64,000 nt of DNA from an uncultured Actinomycetes bacterium (GCA_903871335.1 CAIQGE010000009.1:1-64000); one strand, 5' to 3'. Shown: positions 44,245 through 53,740, numbered from the stretch's first letter. Translations and numbers: made by a program. The notes: generated from the letters alone by a model not told the origin.

Positions 44245-44868
44245 GTGTTCGACATCTCAGAACGTTCGCTCTACCTGTGCACGCCATTGCGAGACGATCT
44301 GTTGAGTTTCGTGTTCGACGTCGTCACCAGTGGTGTCGATATCGTGCAGCTGCGAGAAAAAGATGCCGACGCGCGAGTGCTTCTCGCAGCGGCTCGGGAA
44401 CTCGCGACATTGTGCGCCGACCTCGGTGTGCCCTTCATCCTCAATGACCGTCCCGACCTCGCGCTCGAATGCGGGGCCGACGGCGTACACGTCGGGCAAG
44501 ACGATGCCCCCGTCTCGCTGTGTCGGCGCCTCTTGGGACCTGAGGCCATCATTGGTCTCTCGACGCACGCGGACGAGGAATTCGATCGCGCGCTCGGCGA
44601 CGACGTGACCTACCTGAGCGCCGGACCCGTGGAAGCAACGCCGACCAAACCGGGGCGACCCGGTACCGGCGTGAGTTACGTGGCGAGCGCGGCCGCACGA
44701 AGTCGAGTTCCCGTCTTCGTCACCGGGGGCGTCACGCCCGAGAGCATTCCGGTACTCGCCGCACGGGGCGTGCGCCACTTCGTAGTGGTTCGCTACCTGA
44801 CACAGGCGTCACGGCCATCCGAGGCTGCTCGCGCACTGCGGCACGCGATTGACGAGGCTCGTTCCTAG
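44245..44868 (+). CDS. thiE: Thiamine-phosphate synthase
   Basis: ThiE joins the pyrimidine and thiazole parts of thiamine. The 207-residue barrel has VQLREKD, FILNDR, GVHVGQDD, GLSTH, AGPVEATPTKPG and FVTGGVTPE. The start GTG 44245 is used because it lies seven bases after TAGGGT; the earlier in-frame GTG at 44236 overlaps the box itself. Thiamine diphosphate is the cofactor of dxs in this window. Its stop shares CTAG with the convergent hydrolase gene. Confidence 0.92.
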   Translation: MFDISERSLYLCTPLRDDLLSFVFDVVTSGVDIVQLREKDADARVLLAAARELATLCADLGVPFILNDRPDLALECGADGVHVGQDDAPVSLCRRLLGPEAIIGLSTHADEEFDRALGDDVTYLSAGPVEATPTKPGRPGTGVSYVASAAARSRVPVFVTGGVTPESIPVLAARGVRHFVVVRYLTQASRPSEAARALRHAIDEARS

Positions 44869-45611
44869 CGGTGGCGATCCAGCCACCCGAGAAGGGTGGC
44901 GACCATACGCGGGTCCGCTCGTAACCAGTGTCCCGCGCCTTGAATCACTCGGAGTTCGGCGCGACCTTCGGCGGCCGACAACAGCGCACGCGCCTCACTA
45001 ATGGGAACTTCCAGGTCATCGGAACCGTGCCCGATGAGGAAACGTCGAGGTGGCAAGAGTTTGGCGCTGGCCAACGGGTCAATGGACGTGACGTCGTCGA
45101 AAAGTTCCGCTGGACCAAGAAGGGGCACGTCGGGATCGACCACACCCGCGGCCGTGACGACGTCGTGCAGCACCTGCGGTTCGCCACTCCAACGAACGAG
45201 GTCCGCCGGCGCGGCGAAGGTGGCGACACCGCGGACTCGCTCGTCAGCCACTGCGGTGGTGAGCGCTAACGAGCCCCCGAGACCGAAGCCGGCGAGTGAG
45301 ATGCGACGAGTACCGTCGTCTAGACGATCCAACATGCACGCCAGATCCGCGCTCCATTGACTGATCGAAAACGTGCCGGTGCTGTTACCCACGCCGGAGA
45401 ACGTTCCGGTGGCGACCAGCCACCCCGATTCGTTCGCCAAGTGTTCCGCCAACTCCGGTAATTGGCCGGCGGCTCGTCGACCCATGCCGTACGCGCGTGG
45501 GAGACCGTGCACGAGAACCAGAACGTGGTCCGTGACGGGTCTCGTCGCGGTCGTCGCGATACGAAGGTCTAAACGGGAAGGCCCGCTCGTCAATTGCTCG
45601 TGAACGAGCAC
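44865..45611 (-). CDS. Alpha/beta hydrolase-fold protein with nucleophile Ser replaced by Gly
   Basis: The 248-residue protein has the hydrolase fold: VLVLVHGLPRAYG, FSGVGNSTGTF, the nucleophile elbow, HGSDDLEVP with the acid and GAGHWLR with the His. At the elbow the sequence is LAGFGLGGSLAL, where GxSxG would be expected; the codon at the serine position is GGT. It follows the acyl-CoA dehydrogenase by six bases. It may be inactive, use another residue, or act as a binding protein. Confidence 0.85.
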   Translation of the reverse strand: MLVHEQLTSGPSRLDLRIATTATRPVTDHVLVLVHGLPRAYGMGRRAAGQLPELAEHLANESGWLVATGTFSGVGNSTGTFSISQWSADLACMLDRLDDGTRRISLAGFGLGGSLALTTAVADERVRGVATFAAPADLVRWSGEPQVLHDVVTAAGVVDPDVPLLGPAELFDDVTSIDPLASAKLLPPRRFLIGHGSDDLEVPISEARALLSAAEGRAELRVIQGAGHWLRADPRMVATLLGWLDRHR

Positions 45612-45617
45612 GACGGA

Positions 45618-46733
45618 CTAGATGCCCAGACGCTGCGCCAGCAGTTCGCGGTGGTAGGCCGGGTCGCCCAGCAGCAGCTCGGAACTCTTCGCACGCTTGA
45701 AGTACAGGTGCGCGTGGTGTTCCCAGGTGAAGCCGATGCCACCGTGAATCTGGATGTTCTCCGCGGCACAGTGGAAGTAGGCCTCCGAGCAGAAGGACTT
45801 CGCGAGACTCGCCGCGATCGGCAACTCTTCGTTGTCTTCCTGCGCGGCCCACGCGGCGTAGTACGCGGCCGACTTCGCGGACTCGACGTCGAGCAGCATG
45901 TCCGCGCACTTGTGCTTGATCGCCTGGAACGAACCAATGGGTCGACCGAACTGTACGCGGTTCTTCGCGTAGTCAACAGCGTTGTTCAGCACGCGCTGAG
46001 CGCCACCGACCTGCTCGGCCGCCAGAGCTGCCGCGGCCATTTGCAACGTGCGCTCGAGGCCGGCGCTCGCGCCACCGTCGGTGCCGACCAGCGTCGCGGG
46101 TGTAGTAGCAAACTCGAGGCGGCTCTGCTTACGCGTCTGATCCATTGTCGGAAGGGCGGTGCGCGTCAGACCCGAGGCCGCAGCGTCGACGGCGAACAAG
46201 GACAGTCCCTTGTCGGTGGTAGCCGTGACCAGAATGAGGGAAGCGGTGTTCCCGTCGAGCACGTAGTTCTTCACGCCGCTCAGCGTGTAGGTGCCACCCG
46301 CGTTCGTGGCGTTGACACCCGTCGTCTCGAGGTCCCACGAGCCGGCGTCATCGTTCAACGCGAGCGTGGCGATGGTCTCGCCGGACGCGATACCGGGAAG
46401 GTACGCCGACTTGGCAGCGTCATCGCCACTGTTCAACAATGCGTTCGCCGCGAGGGCGACCGTTGAGAAGTAAGGGGCGCACAGCAGAGCGGCTCCCATT
46501 TCTTCGAACACCACGTACAGCTCGACCGGTCCGAAACCCTGGCCACCGAATTCTTCGGGGATACCGAGACCCTGCAGACCGAGTTCTTCGGCCATTTGGC
46601 TCCACACGGCGGTGTCGTAGCCTTCCGGCGTCGCCATCAAGCGACGCACTTCGGTCTCCGGCGACTTGTCCTCCAAGAAGCGCTTGACCATCTTGCGGAG
46701 CTCTTCTTGCTCTTCGCTGAAACCAAAGTTCAT
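45618..46733 (-). CDS. Acyl-CoA dehydrogenase
   Basis: The 371-residue flavoenzyme has the ACAD layout: N-terminal helices (MNFGFSEEQEELRKMV), EELGLQGLGIPEEFGGQGFGP, the beta domain, and the C-terminal RVQFGRPIGSFQAIKHKCADML with IHGGIGFTWEHHAHLYFKRA. This tail is common in actinobacterial FadE proteins for branched or sterol-derived acyl-CoAs. ATG 46733 has GGGGAGAGG upstream. Many such enzymes work as hetero-oligomers; the second gene starts at 63602. Confidence 0.92.
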   Translation of the reverse strand: MNFGFSEEQEELRKMVKRFLEDKSPETEVRRLMATPEGYDTAVWSQMAEELGLQGLGIPEEFGGQGFGPVELYVVFEEMGAALLCAPYFSTVALAANALLNSGDDAAKSAYLPGIASGETIATLALNDDAGSWDLETTGVNATNAGGTYTLSGVKNYVLDGNTASLILVTATTDKGLSLFAVDAAASGLTRTALPTMDQTRKQSRLEFATTPATLVGTDGGASAGLERTLQMAAAALAAEQVGGAQRVLNNAVDYAKNRVQFGRPIGSFQAIKHKCADMLLDVESAKSAAYYAAWAAQEDNEELPIAASLAKSFCSEAYFHCAAENIQIHGGIGFTWEHHAHLYFKRAKSSELLLGDPAYHRELLAQRLGI

Positions 46734-46836
46734 CTCAGTACCTCTCCCCAGTTCTCCGTGTCCCTCGCGGGCACGGAAGTCCGTACGTGAGAATAGCCAA
46801 TTCCGCCACCTCACCCCTTCGTGGCAGGCTGGACGG

Positions 46837-47463
46837 GTGAATGAGAGCGACAACGTCGAGTTGATTTGGTCGAACGCCGCCTGCGACGTCAATCGATTTG
46901 TGGTGGGCCCGGTCGAGAACAACGTGTACGTCGTGCGCTGTCGTACAACGGGCGAGGCGGTGCTCATTGACGCCGCCAACGAGCACGACCGACTCCTGCG
47001 CGTGGCCCGCCACCTCGGGGTGACCACCGTGGTGGAGACCCATGGCCACTGGGACCACATTCAGGCCGTCGAACAGGTGCGAGAAGCCGGCATCGACGTC
47101 TGGGTTCGCCAGGAAGACAGCGGGCTCCTGCCCAGTTACGACCACTTGCTCGATGACGATGACCTACTACCCATCGGATCCCTTCGCCTTCGCACGGTCC
47201 ATACGCCCGGACACACCCCCGGATCAGTCTGTTTCGAGCTCTTGGATACGCCCCTGCTGTTCACGGGGGACACTCTTTTCCCGGGGGGTCCGGGGAACGC
47301 CACATTCGAAGGTGGCGACTTTCCGACGATCATTCGCTCGATCGAAGAACGACTTTTCCGCCCGTACGGCGCGGAGACATTGATCTGGCCGGGCCACGGT
47401 GCCCCGTCAACGATTGGCACGGAAGCGCCACATCTCGACGAATGGGTCGAGCGCGGCTGGTAG
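46837..47463 (+). CDS. MBL-fold metallohydrolase, glyoxalase II-like
   Basis: The 208-residue protein has the metallo-beta-lactamase motif THGHWDHI, then HTPGHTPGSVCFEL, FTGDTLFPGG and a last metal ligand in IWPGHG. Similar proteins hydrolyse thioesters or persulfides. GTG 46837 lies six bases after CAGGCT, a near match to the leaderless promoter pattern; the open frame before it is antisense to the dehydrogenase. Confidence 0.88.
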   Translation: MNESDNVELIWSNAACDVNRFVVGPVENNVYVVRCRTTGEAVLIDAANEHDRLLRVARHLGVTTVVETHGHWDHIQAVEQVREAGIDVWVRQEDSGLLPSYDHLLDDDDLLPIGSLRLRTVHTPGHTPGSVCFELLDTPLLFTGDTLFPGGPGNATFEGGDFPTIIRSIEERLFRPYGAETLIWPGHGAPSTIGTEAPHLDEWVERGW

Positions 47464-47501
47464 CCGAGAGCGTTTTACCTAGGCACCGGTAGGCTCGCGG
47501 C

Positions 47502-48260
47502 GTGACTACGCCCCTGCTCGAACTTCGCGACGTCCACGTGAGCGCCGATGATCAACCCATTTTGAAGGGTGTCGATCTCGTCGTGCGAGAGGGAGAAATC
47601 CACGCTCTTATGGGACCGAATGGCGCCGGTAAGTCCACTCTGGCCAGTGTGGTGATGGGCCACCCCGGCTACGAAGTCACCTCCGGACAGATACTTTTGA
47701 ACGGGGAAGATCTGGCGACGTGGAGTGCTGACGAACGAGCACGAGCGGGCATTTTCTTGGCGTTCCAATATCCCGAGTCCATCAGCGGCGTCTCTGTCAT
47801 CCAGTTCCTTCGTCAGGCCATCGCGGCCCGCAAGAATTTGAGCGAACTCAGCGTGCTCGAAGTTCGCCTCGATCTCGGTGAGTGGATGGACCGCCTGGGA
47901 ATGGATCCCGCCTTCGCCGAACGGCACCTCAACGAAGGATTTTCGGGAGGCGAACGCAAACGGAACGAGGTGCTGCAAATGGCACTGCTCGATCCGGTCG
48001 TGGCTCTGCTCGACGAGACAGATTCGGGGCTCGACATTGACGCCCTCCGTGTCGTGGCTCGAGGAGTGCGCACGGTGCGCGAGGCTCGACCGCAGATGGG
48101 CGTCGTCATCGTGACCCACTACGTGAAGTTGCTGGAGGAACTGGCACCTGATCACGTCCACGTTCTGATCGACGGACGCATTGTTCATTCCGGTGGCGCC
48201 GAGGTTGCCGACGACATTGAGCGCAATGGCTACGAACACTGGCGAATTGGCGTCGCGTGA
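47502..48260 (+). CDS. sufC: Fe-S assembly ATPase SufC, copy 1
   Basis: The 252-residue ABC ATPase energises the SufBCD scaffold. It has Walker A MGPNGAGKST, the Suf-type Q-loop region FLAFQYPESISGVSV, signature FSGGERKRNEVLQ and Walker B VALLDETDSGLDID. GTG 47502 is six bases after TAGGCT (47490-47495), probably leaderless. It heads the sufC-sufS-sufU operon. A second, clearly different SufC is encoded at 51390-52112. Confidence 0.95.
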   Translation: MTTPLLELRDVHVSADDQPILKGVDLVVREGEIHALMGPNGAGKSTLASVVMGHPGYEVTSGQILLNGEDLATWSADERARAGIFLAFQYPESISGVSVIQFLRQAIAARKNLSELSVLEVRLDLGEWMDRLGMDPAFAERHLNEGFSGGERKRNEVLQMALLDPVVALLDETDSGLDIDALRVVARGVRTVREARPQMGVVIVTHYVKLLEELAPDHVHVLIDGRIVHSGGAEVADDIERNGYEHWRIGVA

Positions 48261-49492
48261 GTAGTTACGACGCCCAGCGCGTCCGCGCCGACGTCCCCCT
48301 CCTCAGGCGAGTCATCGACGGCCACCCGATTACCTATCTCGATTCAGCCTCCACCGCGCTCACCCCTCGCCCGGTGATCGAGGCCATGAGTCGTTACTAC
48401 GAGACGCGCCACGCCAATGTGCACCGCGGGGTCTACACGACCGCCGAGGAAGCCACCGCGTCCTACGAGGGTGCCCGTGTTGCCGCGGGTGTGTTCATCA
48501 ATGCTCGTCACCCGGCCCAAGAAATCGTCTTCACCAAGAACACGACCGAGAGCTTCAACCTGCTCGCGAAGTCGTGGGGTCGAGCAAACCTGACGAGCAG
48601 CGACGCCATCGTGCTGAGCGAGATGGAGCATCACGCCAACTTGATCCCGTGGTTCCAACTTCGAGACGAAATCGGCTTTTCTATTCGTTTCTTGCCCGTC
48701 GGTGAGGATTTCCGCCTGGACCTCGGTCCGTTGGACCAACTCCTCGCCGGCGCCAAGTTGCTCTCGGTGTCGGCCATGTCGAACGTGTTGGGGACCATTA
48801 ACCCGGTTGCCACACTGTCCGCGGCGGCACACGCCGCGGGGGCATTGATCGCGGTCGACGCCGCCCAGAGCGTGGCGCACGGCGTGACCGACGTCCAAGA
48901 GACCGACGTGGACTTTCTCTGTTTCTCCGCGCACAAGATGATGGGCCCGACCGGCATCGGCGTCTTCTACGCGAAGCGAGACATCATTGCCAATATGCCC
49001 CCGTTTCTCGGCGGCGGAGGAATGATTGCCGACGTCCGTTTGGACGGATATACGCCGGCCACTGGCGTGGAGCGCTTTGAAGCGGGCACGCCCATGATCG
49101 CTGAAGCGGTCGGCCTCCACGCCGCACTGCGCTATCTCGACAATCTCGGCATGTCCGCCATCGCCGAACACGAACGGGCGCTGACCGCCGACGCCCTCGG
49201 GCGCTTGCGCGAGCGTTTTGACGGTCGGGTGCGCGTGATCGGCCCCGCCGATGTTCATCTTCGGGGAGGCGTGTTGTCCCTCGATGTCGCGGGCGTCCAC
49301 CCGCACGACGTCGCACAAGTTCTTGACCAGCACGGCGTATGCGTGCGGCCGGGGCACCACTGCGCCAAACCTTTGATGCGACGATTTGATTTGCCAGCGA
49401 CGGCCCGGGCGTCATTTGGCGCCTACTCGCTCACGACCGATACGGACGTCCTTCTTGACGGTCTCGACCACGTCCTAGAGTTGTTCGGGTAA
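48257..49492 (+). CDS. sufS: Cysteine desulfurase SufS
   Basis: SufS takes sulfur from cysteine for cluster assembly. The 411-residue PLP enzyme has ANVHRGVYTTAEEAT, the PLP lysine K227 in FSAHKMMGP and the persulfide cysteine C369 in RPGHHCAKPLM. It is coupled to sufC by GTGA and followed two bases later by sufU. Confidence 0.96.
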   Translation: MSSYDAQRVRADVPLLRRVIDGHPITYLDSASTALTPRPVIEAMSRYYETRHANVHRGVYTTAEEATASYEGARVAAGVFINARHPAQEIVFTKNTTESFNLLAKSWGRANLTSSDAIVLSEMEHHANLIPWFQLRDEIGFSIRFLPVGEDFRLDLGPLDQLLAGAKLLSVSAMSNVLGTINPVATLSAAAHAAGALIAVDAAQSVAHGVTDVQETDVDFLCFSAHKMMGPTGIGVFYAKRDIIANMPPFLGGGGMIADVRLDGYTPATGVERFEAGTPMIAEAVGLHAALRYLDNLGMSAIAEHERALTADALGRLRERFDGRVRVIGPADVHLRGGVLSLDVAGVHPHDVAQVLDQHGVCVRPGHHCAKPLMRRFDLPATARASFGAYSLTTDTDVLLDGLDHVLELFG

Positions 49493-49494
49493 TC

Positions 49495-49959
49495 ATGTCG
49501 AACCTCGAAGACCTCTATCGCGAGATCATTCTCGACCACTACCGCTCCCCTCGGAACCGTGGGGAGTTGCCCACACCCCCAGCGCACCAAGTTGAGGGTT
49601 TCAATCCGCTCTGTGGTGACGAGATCACGGTGTACATCGACGTGAGCGACGGTGTGCTCCAGGACATCAAGATCGCCGGTCACGGATGCTCGATCTCACA
49701 GTCGTCAGCGTCGCTGATGTCGGCTGCGGTCAAGGGCAAGCCCGTGAGCGACGTGCACGCCACCATTGATTCCTTCAAGCGCCTGATGACCGTCCACGAG
49801 TCGCAGTTGGATGATCAGGTCGAGCCGGAACCGGTCGATCTCCGGAAACTCGGTGAGTTGGCCGCCCTGCAGGGCGTGGTGAAATTCCCGGTGCGTATCA
49901 AATGCGCCACCTTGGCGTGGAACACGCTCACGCAGGGACTCAGCGAACTAAACGCGTAA
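49495..49959 (+). CDS. sufU: Sulfur-transfer protein SufU
   Basis: The 154-residue zinc protein accepts sulfur from SufS. Zinc ligands and sulfur site are kept: C40 and D42 in NPLCGDE, C65 in GHGCSISQSSASLM, C137 in RIKCATLAW. The insert between the second and third ligands distinguishes SufU from IscU. Confidence 0.95.
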   Translation: MSNLEDLYREIILDHYRSPRNRGELPTPPAHQVEGFNPLCGDEITVYIDVSDGVLQDIKIAGHGCSISQSSASLMSAAVKGKPVSDVHATIDSFKRLMTVHESQLDDQVEPEPVDLRKLGELAALQGVVKFPVRIKCATLAWNTLTQGLSELNA

Positions 49960-49980
49960 CGCGCTGCGCGTGGCGGCCGA

Positions 49981-51342
49981 TTACTTCGGCAGACACGGCG
50001 AGGGGTTGAAATTCTCCTGATAGACCTGCGTCTCCAACGGAATTGTCGTTTTGGTGCTACTCGGCGTGGTGGTACTGGGCACCGTGGAGCCCGTGTGCTT
50101 CACCGTTGTGGTCGTCGTATTACCGGCTGGAGCGACCGAGTTGATCGGTACGTACGGCGGCGGGTTCGGCTGCAGTGTGGTCCCCGGAGGTGCGTCCGCA
50201 GCGCTCACCGCGCTGAGACCCTTGCCGAAGATTGACACGAGCATCTGCTGCGAGGCGGGCTGCTCGGGGATCAGAACATCACCGAGGGAACCGAGTTGCA
50301 CCGGGTAGTCCGGCAAGGTGTAGGCCTTAAGTTGCGAGGAATTGAAGTGGCGGTAGTGCCACGCGAGACCGGCGAGGACTCCCTGTGAGAGTCGCGTGTC
50401 CAAAACAATGCCCGCCGGAACTGCCGACAGAGTCGAGAGAATGTCAATCGGGTTGTACGCCCGTTCGCCGGCCTGCATCAGTCCCTTCACGAAAACGTCC
50501 TGTCGCTGAATACGACTCCAGTCGCTCAGTCCGTCGTAGTGCCACACACCATTTATCCGGTACTGGTAGTGCCGACTGCGGACAAAAGCCAACGCCTGGA
50601 AACCCGAGACCACGGTGCATCCGGGGTGCAACACACGAAGTCCCGACATCTGGTCGCGCGTTTGATACGGGAAATTGAGGTAGACGCCACCGAGGGCGTT
50701 CGCAACGCCAATCAGTCCACCGAAGCTGACCTGAATCGTGTAATTAATCGGAATACCAAAGTTGGTTTCGATCGTCTTGATCAGTTCATTGACGCCACCG
50801 CCGTAGACAGAATTGATGCGGTTGTAGGTCCCCACTCCCAAACGGGCGTCCGGCACGTGAATCATCGTGTCGCGAGGAATGGACAGGGTCTCCACGGAGT
50901 CGGTGCTCGGATCAATGTGGATGATCTTGAGCGAGTCGCTTCGCGCGCCCGACACCGATCCGGCACCGACTTCTTTGCCGATCGCGGCGCTCAAACCCGC
51001 ACGGGAGTCTGACCCAATCTCGAGAATATTGATGGCGCCGCTGGGCGGGATGCCCTTTTCGTACTTGTAGGTCTGCTTCGGAATTGCGTTCCACTTGGAC
51101 TCGAAATAGAAGTAGAAACCGCCCACCGTTCCCGCCAAGAGCAGCGCCAACACCAGGGCAATCGTCCCGACGGTGCGACGTCGACGCCTCTTGTTCTTCT
51201 TCGGCTTGCGAGCGACGCCCGACTTTTCGTCGACCGCCGATCCCAAAGCGAGAAGTCGCTGTTCATTGGCAAGGGAGCGACTCGACGAACTTGATGTCCG
51301 GGGTGTGTGACCCTTCGGGGCGCTATGACGTCCTTCCGGCAT
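49981..51342 (-). CDS. LytR-CpsA-Psr family cell wall ligase
   Basis: LCP enzymes attach glycopolymers to peptidoglycan. The 453-residue protein has a basic cytoplasmic N-terminus, one transmembrane helix (about 57-80) and the LCP domain with INILEIGSDSR, ARSDSLKIIHIDP, VETLSIPRDTMIHVP and GLSDWSRIQRQ. A Thr/Pro-rich C-terminal tail follows. ATG 51342 is seven bases after TAGGCT. The rhamnose and glucuronate genes at 20457-23575 may make polymers of the kind it transfers, though they are not linked. Confidence 0.93.
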   Translation of the reverse strand: MPEGRHSAPKGHTPRTSSSSSRSLANEQRLLALGSAVDEKSGVARKPKKNKRRRRRTVGTIALVLALLLAGTVGGFYFYFESKWNAIPKQTYKYEKGIPPSGAINILEIGSDSRAGLSAAIGKEVGAGSVSGARSDSLKIIHIDPSTDSVETLSIPRDTMIHVPDARLGVGTYNRINSVYGGGVNELIKTIETNFGIPINYTIQVSFGGLIGVANALGGVYLNFPYQTRDQMSGLRVLHPGCTVVSGFQALAFVRSRHYQYRINGVWHYDGLSDWSRIQRQDVFVKGLMQAGERAYNPIDILSTLSAVPAGIVLDTRLSQGVLAGLAWHYRHFNSSQLKAYTLPDYPVQLGSLGDVLIPEQPASQQMLVSIFGKGLSAVSAADAPPGTTLQPNPPPYVPINSVAPAGNTTTTTVKHTGSTVPSTTTPSSTKTTIPLETQVYQENFNPSPCLPK

Positions 51343-51389
51343 GGAGTCCAGCCTACCAATCCCGCCGATAATTTCTTGGTCAGGAATCT

Positions 51390-52112
51390 TTACGTCGTCT
51401 GACGAAAGGGCTCGTACCCGTGTTCTTCGAGCGTTTCAGCCAACTCGGGACCACCGCTCGCGACCACGCGGCCGGCACTCACGACGTGAATTGCGGTGGG
51501 TACAAGTTCGTGCAGGAGTCGACGGAAGTGCGTAATGGCAAGTACGCCGCAGCCCCATTCATGAGTTGCTTCCTGAAGCCGTCGGGCCACCGAACCCAGC
51601 GCGTCAACGTCGAGGCCGGAGTCAATTTCGTCGAGCACCACGAAACGCGGGCGCAGAACACCCATCTGCACGATTTCTGCTCGTTTGCGTTCCCCTCCCG
51701 AGAGGTCGACGTTCAAGAAGCGGTGAAGAAGTTCAGGGCGAAGACCAACGCGACGCGCCTCTTCGTCAATGCGTGCCTCCACGGTCGCCGGGTCGGCTCC
51801 CGCGGCGACGAGCATTGTCGCCGGCCGAACGCCGGGCACCTCGAGCGGCTGTTGCAGCGCCAAGAGCAGTCCGTGACGAGCCCGCTCCGCGGGTGCTAAC
51901 TCCAGCAGCTCCACGCCATCGAGCGTGACGGATCCATCAATGACGTCGTATCCCGGTCGCCCGGTGAGAGCGTGGGCCAAGGTGGACTTTCCCGAGCCAT
52001 TCGGACCCATGATGACGTGGACTTCTCCGGCGGGGACGGTGAGATCGATACCTCGAAGAATCTCTTTCTCGCCGACGCGCACGCGCAGTCCCGAAATGAC
52101 CAGTTCACTCAC
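51390..52112 (-). CDS. sufC: Fe-S assembly ATPase SufC, copy 2
   Basis: The 240-residue protein has Walker A MGPNGSGKST, the Q-loop LLLALQQPLEVPGVRP, signature LSGGERKRAEIVQMG and Walker B FVVLDEIDSGLDVDAL. The position after sufD and the Rieske gene is where SufC normally stands in actinobacterial suf operons, so this may be the main copy. The GTG overlaps the Rieske stop (GTGA). Compared with copy 1 it is shorter between the Q-loop and the signature. Confidence 0.94.
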   Translation of the reverse strand: MSELVISGLRVRVGEKEILRGIDLTVPAGEVHVIMGPNGSGKSTLAHALTGRPGYDVIDGSVTLDGVELLELAPAERARHGLLLALQQPLEVPGVRPATMLVAAGADPATVEARIDEEARRVGLRPELLHRFLNVDLSGGERKRAEIVQMGVLRPRFVVLDEIDSGLDVDALGSVARRLQEATHEWGCGVLAITHFRRLLHELVPTAIHVVSAGRVVASGGPELAETLEEHGYEPFRQTT

Positions 52113-52423
52113 GGCAACTCCACCCACACGCGACCATCTCGAATCTCCACGTCGTACGTCGCTACCGGTCGCGTGGCGGGAAGCGACGTTGGAGCACCGT
52201 CTTTGAGCGAAAACATCGCACCGTGGCGCTCGCACTCGATTTCACACGTACTGGCATCAACTTCGCCCAGCGACAGCGGGAAATCCTCGTGCGAGCAACG
52301 ATCGTCGAGAACGTAGACGTCATCGCCCAGCTTCACGAGAACAAGCTTGCGGCCCTCGAACTTCAGTTCAACGGCAGTCGCCTCCGCAAAGTCGCTGATC
52401 GCACCGGCGTCAATCCGACTCAT
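52109..52423 (-). CDS. Rieske-type ferredoxin of the suf operon
   Basis: The 104-residue protein binds a 2Fe-2S cluster through C43, H45, C64 and H67 (RCSHEDFPL and CERHGAMF). Similar ferredoxins sit between sufD and sufC in other actinobacteria and may deliver electrons for assembly. ATGA overlap with sufD and GTGA with sufC2 make a tightly coupled unit. Confidence 0.93.
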   Translation of the reverse strand: MSRIDAGAISDFAEATAVELKFEGRKLVLVKLGDDVYVLDDRCSHEDFPLSLGEVDASTCEIECERHGAMFSLKDGAPTSLPATRPVATYDVEIRDGRVWVELP

Positions 52424-53649
52424 GCGGACTCCCCGGTCGCGCGAGCGAGCACCGTGGCGACGTCGCGATCAACGAGCCGCGCGACGCTGTCGGGCATGAC
52501 GTCCGTCATCTCGTTGAAGAAGCCTTGAACCATGAGACGTTCGGCGTTTTCACGGTCGACTCCTCGAGATTCGAGATACCACCGCTGCATCTCGTCGAGC
52601 GGTCCGACACTGGACGCGTGCGCGCACACCACGTCGTTCTCACGAATATCGAGGTTCGGAACGCTGTCAGCGTGAGCGTGGGGGGACAGTAGGAGGTTGT
52701 GGTTCGTTTGGCGCGCGTCTGTCCGGCGGGCTCCGTTTTCAATTTCGATAAGCCCCGTGTAAACCGAACGCGACTCGTCCGCTACCGCGCCCTTACTGAG
52801 GAGTGATGACGTCGTTCGACCCACGCGATGGAATTGGTGCGTGCGCAAGTCGTGTACTTGTTGGCCGGAACCCAAGAATGTGGTGTGCAGTTCATTAGAC
52901 GCACCCGTGCCAACTAATTCTGCGTCGTTACGAGCTCGGTCGTACTGAGCTCCGAGTCCGATCACGCTTTGCTGCATTCGTGCGTCGCGTTCCAGGAGAG
53001 TGGTGGTGCGAGCGACGTGCCACGACGTGGCGGCGAGTCGTTGATACGAAGACAGTTGCAGCGAGCCATTGGCGGCGACGTGGTACTCACTCACCGGAAC
53101 AACCAACGCGTCGCTACCCCCGAACCAACATTCCACGATCGTGGCCGAGGCACTGGTACCGACATCGACGCGAACGTTCGCGAACGCCAAGGAAGTTTCG
53201 GCCCGCTGAACAATCACGATAGGCATCGCCACGTGAACGGAAGCCTCAATGGAAATGTGGACGGTGGCGGGAGAGAGCGCGGCGTTCAGGAGCGCGAAGG
53301 CGTCGGCGCGGTACCGCTCGATGTAGGAGCGGTCACCCAAGTCGTGTCCGGCGAGTCGCGTCGACACGCGAACACCCTCACACTGTCCACTCACCTCGCG
53401 AAGTTCACCGTCAACCATCGTGACGACGATGGACGCGCCTTCGCGGATCGATCGTTCATCGGCGTCATCGTCGATTGCGACATTGGTCGCCGAGATAAAG
53501 CGATCGAGCGAGAAATCGTGCAGCGGGGCATACCGCCACACTTCATCGGAGGTGGTGGGCAGACCCGCGGCCACAAACGCATCAAAAAATGAGCGGCGGG
53601 CGGCGTCGGAGCCAATGCGTTCGGACGCTGCGTCGAGGAATGTGGTCAT
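52420..53649 (-). CDS. sufD: Fe-S assembly scaffold protein SufD
   Basis: The 409-residue beta-helix protein is the SufB partner. The C-terminal block ADSVPNLDIRENDVVCAHASSVGPLD holds the conserved Cys and His near the SufB-SufD interface. ATG 53649 is chosen for its match to family length; GTG and ATG codons up to 53730 are possible. Unusually, sufB is not next to it but 2.2 kb away at 55811-57211. Confidence 0.92.
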   Translation of the reverse strand: MTTFLDAASERIGSDAARRSFFDAFVAAGLPTTSDEVWRYAPLHDFSLDRFISATNVAIDDDADERSIREGASIVVTMVDGELREVSGQCEGVRVSTRLAGHDLGDRSYIERYRADAFALLNAALSPATVHISIEASVHVAMPIVIVQRAETSLAFANVRVDVGTSASATIVECWFGGSDALVVPVSEYHVAANGSLQLSSYQRLAATSWHVARTTTLLERDARMQQSVIGLGAQYDRARNDAELVGTGASNELHTTFLGSGQQVHDLRTHQFHRVGRTTSSLLSKGAVADESRSVYTGLIEIENGARRTDARQTNHNLLLSPHAHADSVPNLDIRENDVVCAHASSVGPLDEMQRWYLESRGVDRENAERLMVQGFFNEMTDVMPDSVARLVDRDVATVLARATGESA

Positions 53650-53740
53650 AGAAGGGGCGTCAGCCACAGCGAGTGTACCGGTGATGTCCTTGCGACCAAC
53701 CGCCTCTCCCGTAGGCTCACTGTCGATCAAAGGAGGGGCG

